A stretch of 64,000 nucleotides of DNA from DSXH01 sp020724325 (GCA_040756515.1 JBFLYW010000002.1:161345-225344), one strand, 5' to 3'. Positions 37,746 through 47,521 are shown, numbered from the stretch's first letter. Made by a program: numbers and translations. Notes: generated by a model from the letters alone, not told the origin.

Positions 37746-40177
37746 CAGATAAACCTTTCTTTTCGTGCAATAAAATTAATAGAAAAAGTTGTAAAGACTA
37801 CAACAGAAATTGAACTTACAGGCATCAGAATAGCAGCAACAATAGGCGATAAAGAACCGGTTATAGCAAATGATAACCCTACAATATTATAAATGAAAGA
37901 CAAAACGAAACTTGCAATAATTACTCTTCTGCTTTTTATAGAGAATAAAATAAAATCGGCTAACCTTTTAAACGATTTAGAATCGAGTATTCCATCACAT
38001 GCAGGAGAAAAGTTATTTATGTTATCCGAAATTGAAATTCCTACATCACTCTTTTTGAGAGCGCCGGCGTCGTTCAGACCGTCTCCTATCATTAAAACTT
38101 TTTTACCGGAAATTTGCAGATTGCTTACATACTCAAGTTTATCGTGCGGCGACTTATTGAAATGGAGTTCCTTTTCATCTATAAAGAAGCTGGTTAGGTT
38201 TTTTTTCTCACTGTCATTATCGCCGGACAATAAGGAAATATCAAATTGTTTTTCCAGCGAGTAAATTATTTCTTTTAATCCTTCTCTGTATTTATTCGAT
38301 ATTGAAAATGAACCGATCATGTTGCCATCAATGGATACAAATACTTGTGTGTTATTTCCGTAAGTGTTTTTTAATCCGGTTATAAAAAATTCAGATCCAA
38401 CTTTAATTTGCTTCCCGTTTACTATTGCAGTAATTCCTTCGCCGGTTATTTCGTTAAAGGAATCTACCGTCTTTACATTAACATTTTGCAGATAATCATA
38501 AATAGCACGGCTTAAAGGATGTGACGAATTTCTTACTGCTGATTTAATGAGCGATTTGTTTTCATCTGTGAGATTGCAATCAAAACTAATCAGTGCTGCA
38601 TCATTTTCAGTAATTGTTCCGGTCTTGTCGAAGACAATATGATTTATGCTGGCAAGTTGTTCTATAACGTGTGTGTTCTTAAGATAAAATTTATTTCGAC
38701 CGAAAATTCTTAGAGTATTTCCTAAAGTAAAGGGTGTAGAAAGAGCAAGTGCGCATGGACAAGCAACTATTAATACTGCTGTAAATGCATTAAACGCCAG
38801 AGTTGAATCATAGGGCAGCCAGTAAAATGCTGCAAGTAGTGCAATCAGCAGAATAATAAATGTGAAATGTTTGCTTATTGAATTAGCAAGCGATACAATC
38901 CTCGATTCTTCCTCTTTACTTAGCGCATTACTGTTCCATAGCTGCGTAAGATAGCTTTGCGAAACTTCTTTAATTGTCTGCAGTTCAATTACGCCGCCAA
39001 CCTGTCTTCCGCCGGCATAAATCATTTCACCGGCGTCCTTTGATACAAGTGTTGATTCACCGGTAACAAAACTATAATCTATGTTAGCTTTACCTTTAAT
39101 AAGTATTGAATCTGCCGGTATGAGTTCATTATTACGGATTATTATCAGTGTTCCCACGCCCATTTTTTCGACCGGTATAGTTGTCTCAGTTTTATCTTTT
39201 CTAACTGTTACTGAAATAGGGAAGTAGGATTTGTAGTTCCGCTCGAAGTTGAGAGTCTCATAAGTTTTGTTCTGAAATAATCTTCCAATTAAAAGAAAGA
39301 ATAACAATCCGCTCAAAGAATCAAGAAAACCTGGACCATTGAAGAAAATTATATCAATAATACTCCTTAGAAAAAGGACAATTATTCCGAGTGCAATAGG
39401 AACATCAATATTTACAATTTTTTTCTTAAGTCCTTTCCATGCAGAAAAAAAGTAATCTAAGCTGCTGTAAAAAAAGACCGGGAGCGAAAGTAAAATATTC
39501 AAGTATGCGAATATTCTTTTCATTTCTGGCAATTCTTCCGTCCCGACAGATAAATATTCCGGAAAACTTAACAGCATTATATTGCCAAAGCAGAAACCGG
39601 CAATTCCAATTTTATAATAGAGGCTTTTATTAGAGGTCTTCGATTTCTCTTCCTGTTTGTCTTCCAGGTTTAACAACGGTCCGTAGCCAATTGAATCAAG
39701 CAGTTCAACAATTTTTTTTAAGCTGGTTTTTTCCTCGGCAAAGTTGATGAATAATTTTTTCTGAAGAAAATTTACTTGAGATGAAATTATCCCTGGATTA
39801 AGCTTATATAAATTTTCTAAAATCCAGATACAAGAACTGCAGTGCATTTGTGTAATTGTAAATGTTGCTTTGGAAATTTTACCGTCAGAATAATTAATAA
39901 ATTTTTCTTTTACGACGGTGTCTTCCAAATAATCGAGATTTCGTTTAACATCATATTTCTTTGTTATACCGGGGGAATTTTCTATTGTGTAGTAGTTGCA
40001 GAGGTCGTGTTGATATAGAATTTCGTAAACAGTTTTACAGCCGTTACAGCAGAAGATTTTTTCATTAATCTGTATCGATTTATCCGGGCATTCATCACCG
40101 CAATGATAACAATAAATTATGGCATCGGCTTCCTCGTCTAAAGTTTCTCTATTTCTATTATTGTTGATCCTTTCCAA
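37745..40177 (-). CDS. ccoI: copper-translocating P-type ATPase CcoI
   Basis: An 810-residue P1B-type ATPase that exports copper for cbb3 oxidase assembly. The N-terminal Cys-rich module (C23, C26, C30, C43, C44, C47) and an HMA domain (M-H-C113-S-S-C116) come first; eight membrane segments follow. The intramembrane metal site is C473-P-C475, the phosphorylation motif D517-K-T-G-T, and MIGDGLNDAGAL is the hinge. It heads an eight-gene operon and shares its stop with the ccoS start. Confidence 0.95.
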   Translation of the reverse strand: MERINNNRNRETLDEEADAIIYCYHCGDECPDKSIQINEKIFCCNGCKTVYEILYQHDLCNYYTIENSPGITKKYDVKRNLDYLEDTVVKEKFINYSDGKISKATFTITQMHCSSCIWILENLYKLNPGIISSQVNFLQKKLFINFAEEKTSLKKIVELLDSIGYGPLLNLEDKQEEKSKTSNKSLYYKIGIAGFCFGNIMLLSFPEYLSVGTEELPEMKRIFAYLNILLSLPVFFYSSLDYFFSAWKGLKKKIVNIDVPIALGIIVLFLRSIIDIIFFNGPGFLDSLSGLLFFLLIGRLFQNKTYETLNFERNYKSYFPISVTVRKDKTETTIPVEKMGVGTLIIIRNNELIPADSILIKGKANIDYSFVTGESTLVSKDAGEMIYAGGRQVGGVIELQTIKEVSQSYLTQLWNSNALSKEEESRIVSLANSISKHFTFIILLIALLAAFYWLPYDSTLAFNAFTAVLIVACPCALALSTPFTLGNTLRIFGRNKFYLKNTHVIEQLASINHIVFDKTGTITENDAALISFDCNLTDENKSLIKSAVRNSSHPLSRAIYDYLQNVNVKTVDSFNEITGEGITAIVNGKQIKVGSEFFITGLKNTYGNNTQVFVSIDGNMIGSFSISNKYREGLKEIIYSLEKQFDISLLSGDNDSEKKNLTSFFIDEKELHFNKSPHDKLEYVSNLQISGKKVLMIGDGLNDAGALKKSDVGISISDNINNFSPACDGILDSKSFKRLADFILFSIKSRRVIIASFVLSFIYNIVGLSFAITGSLSPIVAAILMPVSSISVVVFTTFSINFIARKERFI

Positions 40178-40887
40178 ATAAATATAAATGATTTGTTGGC
40201 GTGATTAATGTTTTTTTCGGATTGAGTGACAACCCGTACTGTAAAATATAAAATTTTGGATGCTTTGTCTAATAAAGAGTTGTAACTGGAACAAAATATT
40301 TCTGAAGTATGAAACACCTAAAAAGTTGAACGATTTTTCAGAATTAATGTAAACATTGGAACTGATTTTATTAATCTGCTTTTATCAGTTTAATCTGTTC
40401 GATCTGCGTGCTATCAGGAAAGTAAATGGCACACAGATTTAACAGATTAAAACAGATTGGAACTGATTTTTTTTAATCTGCTTTTATCAGTTTGATCTGT
40501 TCGATCTGTGTGCTATCAGGAAAGTAAATGGTACACAGATTTAACTGATTAAAACAGATTGGAACTGATTTTTTTTAATCTGCTTTTATCAGTTTGATCT
40601 GTTCGATCTGTGTGCTATCAGGAAAGTAAATGGCACACAGATTTAACTGATTAAAACAGATTGGAACTGATTTTTTTTAATCTGCTTTTATCAGTTTGAT
40701 CTGTTCGATCTGTGTGCTATCAGGAAAGTAAATGGCACACAGATTTAACTGATTAAAACAGATTGGAACTGATTTTCTTAATCTGCTTTTCGTTGAAAGA
40801 GACTGCAATTTACTCAATCTTTGCCTTCAGCCCAATAATTATAATTTTGGTGAGAATAGGAAAGCCATCAGTTAACTTATTTGTAAG
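40178..40887. repeat. 102-bp tandem repeat array, four copies
   Basis: Units starting with GATCTG(C/T)GTGCTATCAGG at 40401, 40503, 40605 and 40707 are 102 bases apart, each including AGTAAATGG(C/T)ACACAGATTTAAC and ACTGATTTT...AATCTGC. The family is the same as at 31.4 kb and, inverted, at 52.2 kb. The 5' part (40178-40350) is non-repeat and probably holds the cco operon promoter; I could not assign one. Confidence 0.88.
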
Positions 40888-41838
40888 TTATTTTTTCCTA
40901 ACTACATTTTTATTTCTATTGCTTATTTTATTAAGCCAAGCTGCCGTAAACCAACCAATAATAATCATCCCTAAGCCAAACAGTGAATATGATATTTGCC
41001 AGGGTACTCCTACTGTCATCATGCTAAATTCTGACATTCCGCCCATACTTGCTATTAAATTCAGAGGAAGAAAAATTACATTTATAATAGTTAGTTTTTT
41101 CAAGAGCATGTTCATATTATTATTTATTAAATTTCCTCTTGCATCCATCAAACCGCCAAGTATTGTTGAATATATTTCTGCTTGCCTATAACATTGATTG
41201 CTCTCAATAATTAAATCGTCCAGTAATTCTATCTCTTCTTCAGTAAAACCAATTTTGTGTGCATTATTTTTGAGCTTTATTAAAACAGTATTGTTGGCAT
41301 TTATTGCGTTAATATAGTAAACAAGGCTCTCGCTAAGATTAAACATCTGAACCAAATATTTATTTTCAAGTGAAATAGTAATTTTTTCTTGCAGTTCTTT
41401 TGACATCATATTAATTGCTTTAATATGATCCACATAATGCCGGACAGTATGAAACAATATTTTTAGAAAGTAATCATTAAGTGAGCTGACTTTTTTAAAT
41501 TCCCTTCTGTCAGATAAATCATAATCTTCTTTCAATATTACAATAATCTTACGATTCGTTAGGAATATACCAATAGATGAGACATTAAACTGAAGTTGAG
41601 AATTAAAAGAGTAATTGTTAGGGCGTTTCCAGATTATAAAGGTATAATCTTTCTCAAATTCTACACGCGATACTTCATCCGGGTCAAGTGCTGAAGAAAG
41701 TGTATGTTCATCAAAATCCAATACGGCTAATATATTCTGTTTCTCGTTTTCATTTGGATTTATATAGAGGTCAATTGTATTATCATTTTTATCGCTTTGA
41801 ACAATGGTATTATCAGCAATATCAAATTTCTTTAGCAT
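40888..41838 (-). CDS. CorA-family divalent-cation transporter (GMS variant)
   Basis: A 316-residue CorA-like protein. The long cytoplasmic N-terminal domain (1-245) precedes two C-terminal membrane segments (about 245-266, 278-300). The usual Y/F-G-M-N pore signature is replaced by G267-M-S269 (SMGGMSEF), so ion selectivity may differ from that of canonical CorA. The helical stalk motif (EELLDDLIIES...) and terminal positively charged tail (KISNRNKNVVRKK) fit the family. It stands alone between two repeat arrays. Confidence 0.85.
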   Translation of the reverse strand: MLKKFDIADNTIVQSDKNDNTIDLYINPNENEKQNILAVLDFDEHTLSSALDPDEVSRVEFEKDYTFIIWKRPNNYSFNSQLQFNVSSIGIFLTNRKIIVILKEDYDLSDRREFKKVSSLNDYFLKILFHTVRHYVDHIKAINMMSKELQEKITISLENKYLVQMFNLSESLVYYINAINANNTVLIKLKNNAHKIGFTEEEIELLDDLIIESNQCYRQAEIYSTILGGLMDARGNLINNNMNMLLKKLTIINVIFLPLNLIASMGGMSEFSMMTVGVPWQISYSLFGLGMIIIGWFTAAWLNKISNRNKNVVRKK

Positions 41839-41979
41839 AATATGCCTCCTTTCGTAAACTGTTTTTCTATTTTAGAAGATGCCGAAAATATTTAAAAAAA
41901 GGGTGAATTCAAAACTGCAGTTCGAAATCCAATTGCAGTTAGTAAGCTAAGCGTTAAAGGTTATAAGTGTTGTTTTAAT

Positions 41980-42780
41980 CCTGACGACCTTCAAGGTTGG
42001 TTAAGTTACCTTCAGGGTTGAGGAGATGTTTCTTAACCTTGAAGGTCGTGCGGGGCTTTTATGAAAATTTTTAATCCTTCAAGGTTGAGAAGCAGGGTGT
42101 GTAAAAGATTCGTACAACCTTGAAGGTTTGAGAACAATCAAAACTACTTGCTCAACCTTCAAGGTTGGTTAAGTTACCTTCAAGGTTGAGGAGATGTTTC
42201 TNNNNNNNNNNNNNNNNNNNNNNNNNNNNNNNNNNNNNNNNNNNNNNNNNNNNNNNNNNNNNNNNNNNNNNNNNNNNNNNNNNNNNNNNNNNNNNNNNNN
42301 NCTTTTATGAAAATTTTTAGTCCTTCAAGGTTGAGAAGCAGGGTGTGTAAAAGATTCGTACAACCTTGAAGGTTTGAGAACAATCAAAACTACTTGCTCA
42401 ACCTTCAAGGTTGGTTAAGTTACCTTCAAGGTTGAGGAGATGTTTCTTAACCTTGAAGGTCGTGCGGGGCTTTTATGAAAATTTTTAGTCCTTCAAGGTT
42501 GAGAAGTAGGGTGTGTAAAAGATTCGTACAACCTTGAAGGTTTGAGAACAATCAAAACTACTTGCTCAACCTTCAAGGTTGGTTAAGTTACCTTCAGGGT
42601 TGAGGAGATGTTTCTTAACCTTGAAGGTCGTGCGGGGCTTTTATGAAAATTTTTAGTCCTTCAAGGTTGAGAAGTAGGGTGTGTAAAAGATTCGTACAAC
42701 CTTGAAGGTTTGAGAACAATCAAAACTACTTGCTCAACCTTCAAGGTTGGTTAAGTTACCTTCAAGGTTACAGCGCAGAC
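41980..42780. repeat. 168-bp tandem array of REP-like pairs, with assembly gap
   Basis: TTAAGTTACC marks unit starts at 42001, 42169, 42415, 42583 and 42751. Measured spacings are 168, (246 across the gap), 168 and 168 bases. Each unit has several REP half-sites in both orientations (AACCTTGAAGGT, ACCTTCAAGG) with spacers such as CGTGCGGGGCTTTTATG and GTGTGTAAAAGATTCGTAC. It is the reverse complement of the arrays near 62.4-64 kb. No gene is present. Confidence 0.92.
42202..42301. other. assembly gap (100 N)
   Basis: Exactly one hundred N. By comparison with neighbouring 168-base units, only 22 bases (TAACCTTGAAGGTCGTGCGG plus GG) are missing in the simplest case, or 22 plus a multiple of 168. 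The length is probably a placeholder. Confidence 0.97.
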
Positions 42781-42818
42781 ATGAAGGTAAATAGTAGTTA
42801 TGTAATTACTCATGTCCT

Positions 42819-43670
42819 TCAAGGCAGATGCGCCTTTAACTCCCCGGCTAACCCGGAATATTTAGTAAGCTCAGCGTCAATTGAACCGATTATAACTTTC
42901 GTTTTTACTTTTACAGGCATTTTTATATCGTCATCAGTAACCCACAAAATCATTGTCCCCTCACTTTTAAATAATCCGCCTTCTTTAGCAAGAGGTTCAA
43001 GGATAATACAATTAAATGTTCCTGCTTCAACAGTAATACGTTCTCTTCCATGAAACACAACATCGAGTGGATATACTTTATCTTTGTAAAAATTTTGTAG
43101 ATGAATTTTATCGCCCTTTTTTAGTTTGGAGTAATCAAACGTGCGCGCAAAATAGAACGCAGAAACTATATCATTAACATATTTAGGAATATCGTACTGT
43201 CCTTCCGATGTTTTTGCTTTGCCTTTCCTATGGTCAAAAAACGCTGAGAAGTCGCGCGAATATCCTCCTTCCCTAATATGCTGTTCGAAGCGCCACGGAA
43301 AAATTCCCTCTACATCAATGTAGGTTTCGTAACGGTCGCGCACTTTGTAAAACAGATCGAATGCCGGCACTGAATTAACTTTGAATACTACATTATAAGT
43401 TTCGCGTCCGGCAAGTTTTGTAATTCTTGGTATCGAAAACTCGGCAATACCGGCGGTAACAAATCCATATTTAACATCGAAAGTCAGTACTTCTCCAACT
43501 TTGAAAGCTTTATTTTCGATTACACGGAACTCGGATTTTTGAGCATTACTCTTTATAGTGATTAAGAGCATGAATAAGATCATGATCATGAATAAGATCA
43601 TGAACCTGCTCTTGCTCATTCTCTTAATCGGCAATTTATAGCATTTAATTTTTTGGACGGTTATCAACAT
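42819..43670 (-). CDS. DUF3108 domain protein, secreted
   Basis: A 283-residue protein. Signs of DUF3108 are FKVGEVLTFDVKYGFVTAGIAEF, FKVNSVPAFDLFYKVRDRYETYID, a middle FYFARTFDYSKLKKGD and terminal ILWVTDDDIKMPVKVKTKV. These proteins are periplasmic beta-sandwich proteins of unknown role. ATG 43670 has a good ribosome site (AGGAG). The signal region (about 18-45) is rich in M, I, L and F and is encoded by a repeat resembling AAGATCATGATC. It is the last gene of a seven-gene run and lies 8 bases from the GT9 gene. Confidence 0.85.
   Translation of the reverse strand: MLITVQKIKCYKLPIKRMSKSRFMILFMIMILFMLLITIKSNAQKSEFRVIENKAFKVGEVLTFDVKYGFVTAGIAEFSIPRITKLAGRETYNVVFKVNSVPAFDLFYKVRDRYETYIDVEGIFPWRFEQHIREGGYSRDFSAFFDHRKGKAKTSEGQYDIPKYVNDIVSAFYFARTFDYSKLKKGDKIHLQNFYKDKVYPLDVVFHGRERITVEAGTFNCIILEPLAKEGGLFKSEGTMILWVTDDDIKMPVKVKTKVIIGSIDAELTKYSGLAGELKAHLP
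43561..43620. repeat. AAGATCATGATC-type repeat within the signal sequence
   Basis: ATGAATAAGATCATG / ATCATGAATAAGATC units followed by CTGCTCTTGCTC encode the hydrophobic RFMILFMIMILFML stretch of the DUF3108 signal peptide. A similar low-complexity repeat occurs at 9233-9290. Confidence 0.55.
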
Positions 43671-43678
43671 AATTTCTC

Positions 43679-44710
43679 CTAATTCTGTTTTGCCAGAAAA
43701 AGTTTTACACTATCCAGCACCTCATCAATATTAATGCTGCTCATACAATTCAATTCTTCGCACTGTTTTCTGCTGCAGTTTCTGCACTCTATTACAGGTG
43801 AAAAAATTTTTTTATTATTTGTATATGGACCCCACCGCTTATCAGAACAGGAAACTATTTTTGGATAAAATCCAATTACATTTTTACCAAGAGCTGCGGC
43901 AATATGAATTGGACCGGTTGAGTTTGATATAAGTATTTCTGCTTTTTCAATCAATGCAGTCATTTCCTTTAACTCAAATGCGCCGGCAAAATTTTTTGTC
44001 TTCTCATTTACAATAAGGGAATTACAAAGTTCCGCTTCGCCATCACTGCCCGTGATTAGTATCTCAGCATCCAGTTCATTAGCCATCTTAACGATAAGCT
44101 TTTTCATGCTTTCAATAGGAAGGTCAACCGAGCTACCGCCGCTTCCGGGATGCAGAATTATAATACTTTTTGATAAATCTACTTCTCTTGCTGTCAATTC
44201 CTCGTCAACAAGATTTCTGCTTTCATTTGAAGTCCGCAGGTTAAACTGAACATTTTTAGGATTAACTTCCTCGTTAATTCCGAAAGCTTTTAGTAAACGG
44301 ACATTATACTCAAGTTCATGATATTCGGAAATCTTACGATGGTCATAAATCTTCTTGTTAAACAGAAATGAATACCATCTGTAGCCGGTGCCGATTCTAT
44401 TTTTAATTCCCGCTAAAAATAAGATGAGTGCAATTCTAAATGTAGGATAAGCAACTATACATGTATCAAATTTTTTTCTTAACCTTTTTATGCTGCCAAT
44501 TATTTTCGGCTTGCCGTTTTTCTCTTTTAGTATAATAGTTTCATCTATAAAAGGATTATTTTGTGCAAGAGATTTCGTGTAATCTCTTAGCATAAAAGAA
44601 ATTTTTACATCCGGAAAATTTTTTTTTAATATAGATACAACGGGAAGTGTTAAAATAACATCGCCAATTCTGTCTGTTCGGGTAATCAATATTTTTTTCG
44701 GATTATTCAA
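43679..44710 (-). CDS. glycosyltransferase family 9 (heptosyltransferase-like)
   Basis: A 343-residue GT-B fold enzyme that transfers heptose from ADP-heptose to the lipopolysaccharide core. The N-terminal ITRTDRIGDVILTLPVV and GTGYRW, the middle ILHPGSGG and the C-terminal LISNSTGPIHIAAALG are GT9 landmarks. A Cys-rich insert near the end (ECRNCSRKQCEELNC) is common in the family. With gmhA in this window it suggests a heptose-containing envelope glycan. It is followed by DUF3108 with an 8-base gap. Confidence 0.9.
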   Translation of the reverse strand: MNNPKKILITRTDRIGDVILTLPVVSILKKNFPDVKISFMLRDYTKSLAQNNPFIDETIILKEKNGKPKIIGSIKRLRKKFDTCIVAYPTFRIALILFLAGIKNRIGTGYRWYSFLFNKKIYDHRKISEYHELEYNVRLLKAFGINEEVNPKNVQFNLRTSNESRNLVDEELTAREVDLSKSIIILHPGSGGSSVDLPIESMKKLIVKMANELDAEILITGSDGEAELCNSLIVNEKTKNFAGAFELKEMTALIEKAEILISNSTGPIHIAAALGKNVIGFYPKIVSCSDKRWGPYTNNKKIFSPVIECRNCSRKQCEELNCMSSINIDEVLDSVKLFLAKQN

Positions 44711-44726
44711 ATTTGCCAGTTGCTAT

Positions 44727-45338
44727 TTAACGTTTAGAGACAAATATATTTTCCTTAATATAATAGCGCCACGGTAAATCCACAGATTTTTTTATTCCGA
44801 TTCTCCGGGCTGTAACAATAGCATCTCCTTTCAGTTTTTTTGCACTGCATATAAAAATATAATCATCCGTAATGTCTGTTCCGTTATCATCTCTATCTAT
44901 ATTATATGCTTTACAAAATTTGCCCGGGCCATTGCATAGTTTTACTAATTCATTTTCAGTAAGCTTCTTTTTACCAAACCGGTTTACTGCCATTTGTTCA
45001 ATACCTTCTATCGGCTCAACAGCACGAATCAGAATAGCTTTACCATCATTAACGCTGCCAGTTACAACATTAGCGCAGAAGTGCATTCCGTAAGTAAAAT
45101 AAACATATAATTTACCGCCGCCTTCAAACATAACACTATTACGTTTTGTATTGCCTCTAAAAGAGTGCGAAGCTTCGTCTATACTGCCGTCGTATGCTTC
45201 TACCTCTACAATTCTTCCGCAAAGGAAAACATCTTTTGTTTTTTTGACGATGTATTTACCCAATAGTTCTTTTGCTACAATGTGAACATCGCGTTTGTAA
45301 AATTTTAAAGGAAGTTTTTTGCGAAGTGATAATTTCAT
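44727..45338 (-). CDS. DNA-3-methyladenine glycosylase (AAG/MPG family)
   Basis: A 203-residue monofunctional glycosylase that excises alkylated and deaminated purines. AAG landmarks: AKELLGKYIVKK, VEVEAYDGSIDEASHSFRG (with the catalytic Glu of EVEAY), RNSVMFEGGGKLYVYFTYGMHFCANVV and LCNGPGKFCKAY, then an Arg-rich ending RRIGIKKSVDLPWRYY. It lies within an envelope-related operon without an obvious functional link, 4 bases from the TPR gene and 16 from GT9. Confidence 0.92.
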   Translation of the reverse strand: MKLSLRKKLPLKFYKRDVHIVAKELLGKYIVKKTKDVFLCGRIVEVEAYDGSIDEASHSFRGNTKRNSVMFEGGGKLYVYFTYGMHFCANVVTGSVNDGKAILIRAVEPIEGIEQMAVNRFGKKKLTENELVKLCNGPGKFCKAYNIDRDDNGTDITDDYIFICSAKKLKGDAIVTARRIGIKKSVDLPWRYYIKENIFVSKR

Positions 45339-45342
45339 TCGG

Positions 45343-46017
45343 TTAGATAATTGTTATGCCGGAATCTTGATCTATCTTATTCTGGATTTCTGCTACTTTC
45401 AATACATAGTCGTCTGCTTTATCTGGATTTTTCTTAATCAATTCTTTATAAACGTTAAGTGCATCATGATATTTATTTTGGGAAAGGTAAATTTCTGCAA
45501 GTGTTTCGGAAACAATTTTCTCACCTTTGAATTCATCAATATTAGAAACAACAGGAGTTTCTTCTTCGGGATTGTAATTAATTTTTGCACCGGCTAATTT
45601 CATTGCAAGTAACTCAAGCTCGTCTTCAAGTTTCGATTCTTCAGTATGAACCGCAGGTTCATCAAAATCAACTTTCTTCGTCTTTGAAAGCGAATTTCTC
45701 TCTTTAATAATATTGCTGATTTTGTCCATGTAGAAATCGAGGACATTATCGGATTGAATAATTTCGGCTCCTTTTCTTACTAATAATCTCGCTTCTTTTT
45801 CATTCCCTGAATATGCATCAGCTAATGCAAGTATAAAAATTGCAGAGGGATAATCTGCATAACTCTTTAAACCGTTCTCAAGAATCGAAACTGCTTCTAA
45901 AATATTTCCCTGTTCAATAATATTATAGGCAACTCTTGCAAAGAGCGGAGAATTACTGTTGAACTCGTAGATCAGTTTTATTTTTTCTTCGGTTAAATTT
46001 TTATCTGCTGAATTCAC
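45343..46017 (-). CDS. tetratricopeptide repeat protein
   Basis: A 224-residue protein starting at GTG 46017, directly at the GT2 stop (TAAGTG), so it depends on translational coupling. TPR motifs are visible at about 24-95 (ARVAYNIIEQGNILEAVSILENG, AIFILALADAYSGNEKEARLL) and about 165-210 (SETLAEIYLSQNKYHDALNVYKEL). No signal peptide or membrane segment. Such proteins usually mediate protein-protein contacts; a partner may be the GT2 enzyme. Confidence 0.82.
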   Translation of the reverse strand: MNSADKNLTEEKIKLIYEFNSNSPLFARVAYNIIEQGNILEAVSILENGLKSYADYPSAIFILALADAYSGNEKEARLLVRKGAEIIQSDNVLDFYMDKISNIIKERNSLSKTKKVDFDEPAVHTEESKLEDELELLAMKLAGAKINYNPEEETPVVSNIDEFKGEKIVSETLAEIYLSQNKYHDALNVYKELIKKNPDKADDYVLKVAEIQNKIDQDSGITII

Positions 46018-47484
46018 TTAAGTAGATTGTTTCTTTAAATAAGTTTGTCTTAATGATAATAATGAAACGCTTGCAAACCCGAAAAAGAACATAAGCTGAA
46101 ACGGAAGCGATGCAAGTTCAAAAAAATAGATAGATGCGAAGACACCAATTAAGCAATAAATTGCCATTAATAACTCTACATATGTTGATGCCTGAACTTT
46201 CATTCCTTTCAGGTATTTATTTTTGGCAGCATCATCTTTTTTATTAACCACTTTGAATTTTGGCGTTCTTACAAATTCACTTTTACGGCTCAGAAGTCCC
46301 TCAATAACGGCGCGCGTGTTATTAATTGCAAGACCCATTGTTCCAGCCATAAAAAGAGGATAGAGAGCAATCTTTTTACGCCAGTTAGGGTAAACATCTT
46401 TTTGAGAGTAAGTATAAAAAATGAATGAACCGATAAAAGCAATTATGAATATTGCCATGAAGTTGAAGAAGTTCCAGTACGGTCCGGCATTTTTTATAAA
46501 GATGAGCGGCACGTTCAGAATTGCAACAAGAAGTATAAAAGGGAACACTATGTTATTAGAAAGGTGAAATGTAGAATGAATTTTCAGTTTCAGAGGAATG
46601 TTGGACTTCCAGACAAGGGGAATAATTTTTTTAGCAGTTTCGATATAACCTTTAGTCCATCTGAACTGCTGAGCTTTAAGAGCGTTCATTTCAAGTGGTA
46701 ATTCTGCTGGAGTAGTAAAATCCCTTAGGTAAACAAATTTCCATCCTTTTAATTGTGCGCGGTAACTTAGATCCACATCTTCCGTTAGAGTATCTGCCTT
46801 CCAGTTTCCGGCATCTTCAATACATTCTTTTCTCCAGACGCCGCCGGTTCCGTTAAATGTAATAAAGAAACCGGCTTTGTTACGAACGGTCTGTTCTATT
46901 ACAAAGTGACCATCGAGTGCAAGCGCCTGAATTCTTGTAAGTAAAGAATAATCGTCGTTTAGGTGTTCCCATCGTGTTTGAACAAGTCCCACTTTCTCAC
47001 TGGTGAAATATTTTAGCGTATTGATTAGGAAATCGCTTTTAGGAATAAAGTCCGCATCAAAAATTGCAATGAATTTTCCTTTTGCAGTTATTAATCCCTC
47101 TTTTAATGCGCCGGCTTTGAATCCTTCTCTGTTAGAGCGTCTTATATGCTTTATGTCAAATCCAAGGCCCTGTTTTTCTTTTACAATTTTCGAAACCACA
47201 TCTACTGTTTCATCGGTAGAATCATCAAGCACCTGAATCTCAAGTTTTTCTTTCGGATATTCAATTTCGCAAACGGCATTTATTAATCTTTCCACAACAT
47301 AAAACTCATTATACATCGGAAGCTGAATTGTAACAACCTCTTCTTCGTGTTCACTTTTTGCACGTGGATTATTCATTCTGTATTTATAGTGAAGATACAT
47401 CATTACAAAGCCATGACTGCTGAAAAAGAGAAGAATAAGCATGGAAAAGATGTAAGCGAAGAGTACTAATTCGTCAAATGCCAT
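46018..47484 (-). CDS. membrane glycosyltransferase family 2 (cellulose-synthase-like)
   Basis: A processive-type glycosyltransferase of 488 residues. An N-terminal membrane segment (8-30), a cytoplasmic GT-A domain (about 50-300) and four C-terminal membrane segments (about 310-345, 375-400, 430-470). Catalytic motifs: D87-D88 in VLDDSTD, D143-A-D145, E235-D-V-D and Q272-Q-F-R-W276. The QxxRW motif marks a processive enzyme, such as a cellulose, hyaluronan or mannan synthase. Which polysaccharide cannot be told. Confidence 0.9.
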   Translation of the reverse strand: MAFDELVLFAYIFSMLILLFFSSHGFVMMYLHYKYRMNNPRAKSEHEEEVVTIQLPMYNEFYVVERLINAVCEIEYPKEKLEIQVLDDSTDETVDVVSKIVKEKQGLGFDIKHIRRSNREGFKAGALKEGLITAKGKFIAIFDADFIPKSDFLINTLKYFTSEKVGLVQTRWEHLNDDYSLLTRIQALALDGHFVIEQTVRNKAGFFITFNGTGGVWRKECIEDAGNWKADTLTEDVDLSYRAQLKGWKFVYLRDFTTPAELPLEMNALKAQQFRWTKGYIETAKKIIPLVWKSNIPLKLKIHSTFHLSNNIVFPFILLVAILNVPLIFIKNAGPYWNFFNFMAIFIIAFIGSFIFYTYSQKDVYPNWRKKIALYPLFMAGTMGLAINNTRAVIEGLLSRKSEFVRTPKFKVVNKKDDAAKNKYLKGMKVQASTYVELLMAIYCLIGVFASIYFFELASLPFQLMFFFGFASVSLLSLRQTYLKKQST

Positions 47485-47521
47485 TTAAAGATCCGTTAGT
47501 TATTTGTTATGATTCACTTAA

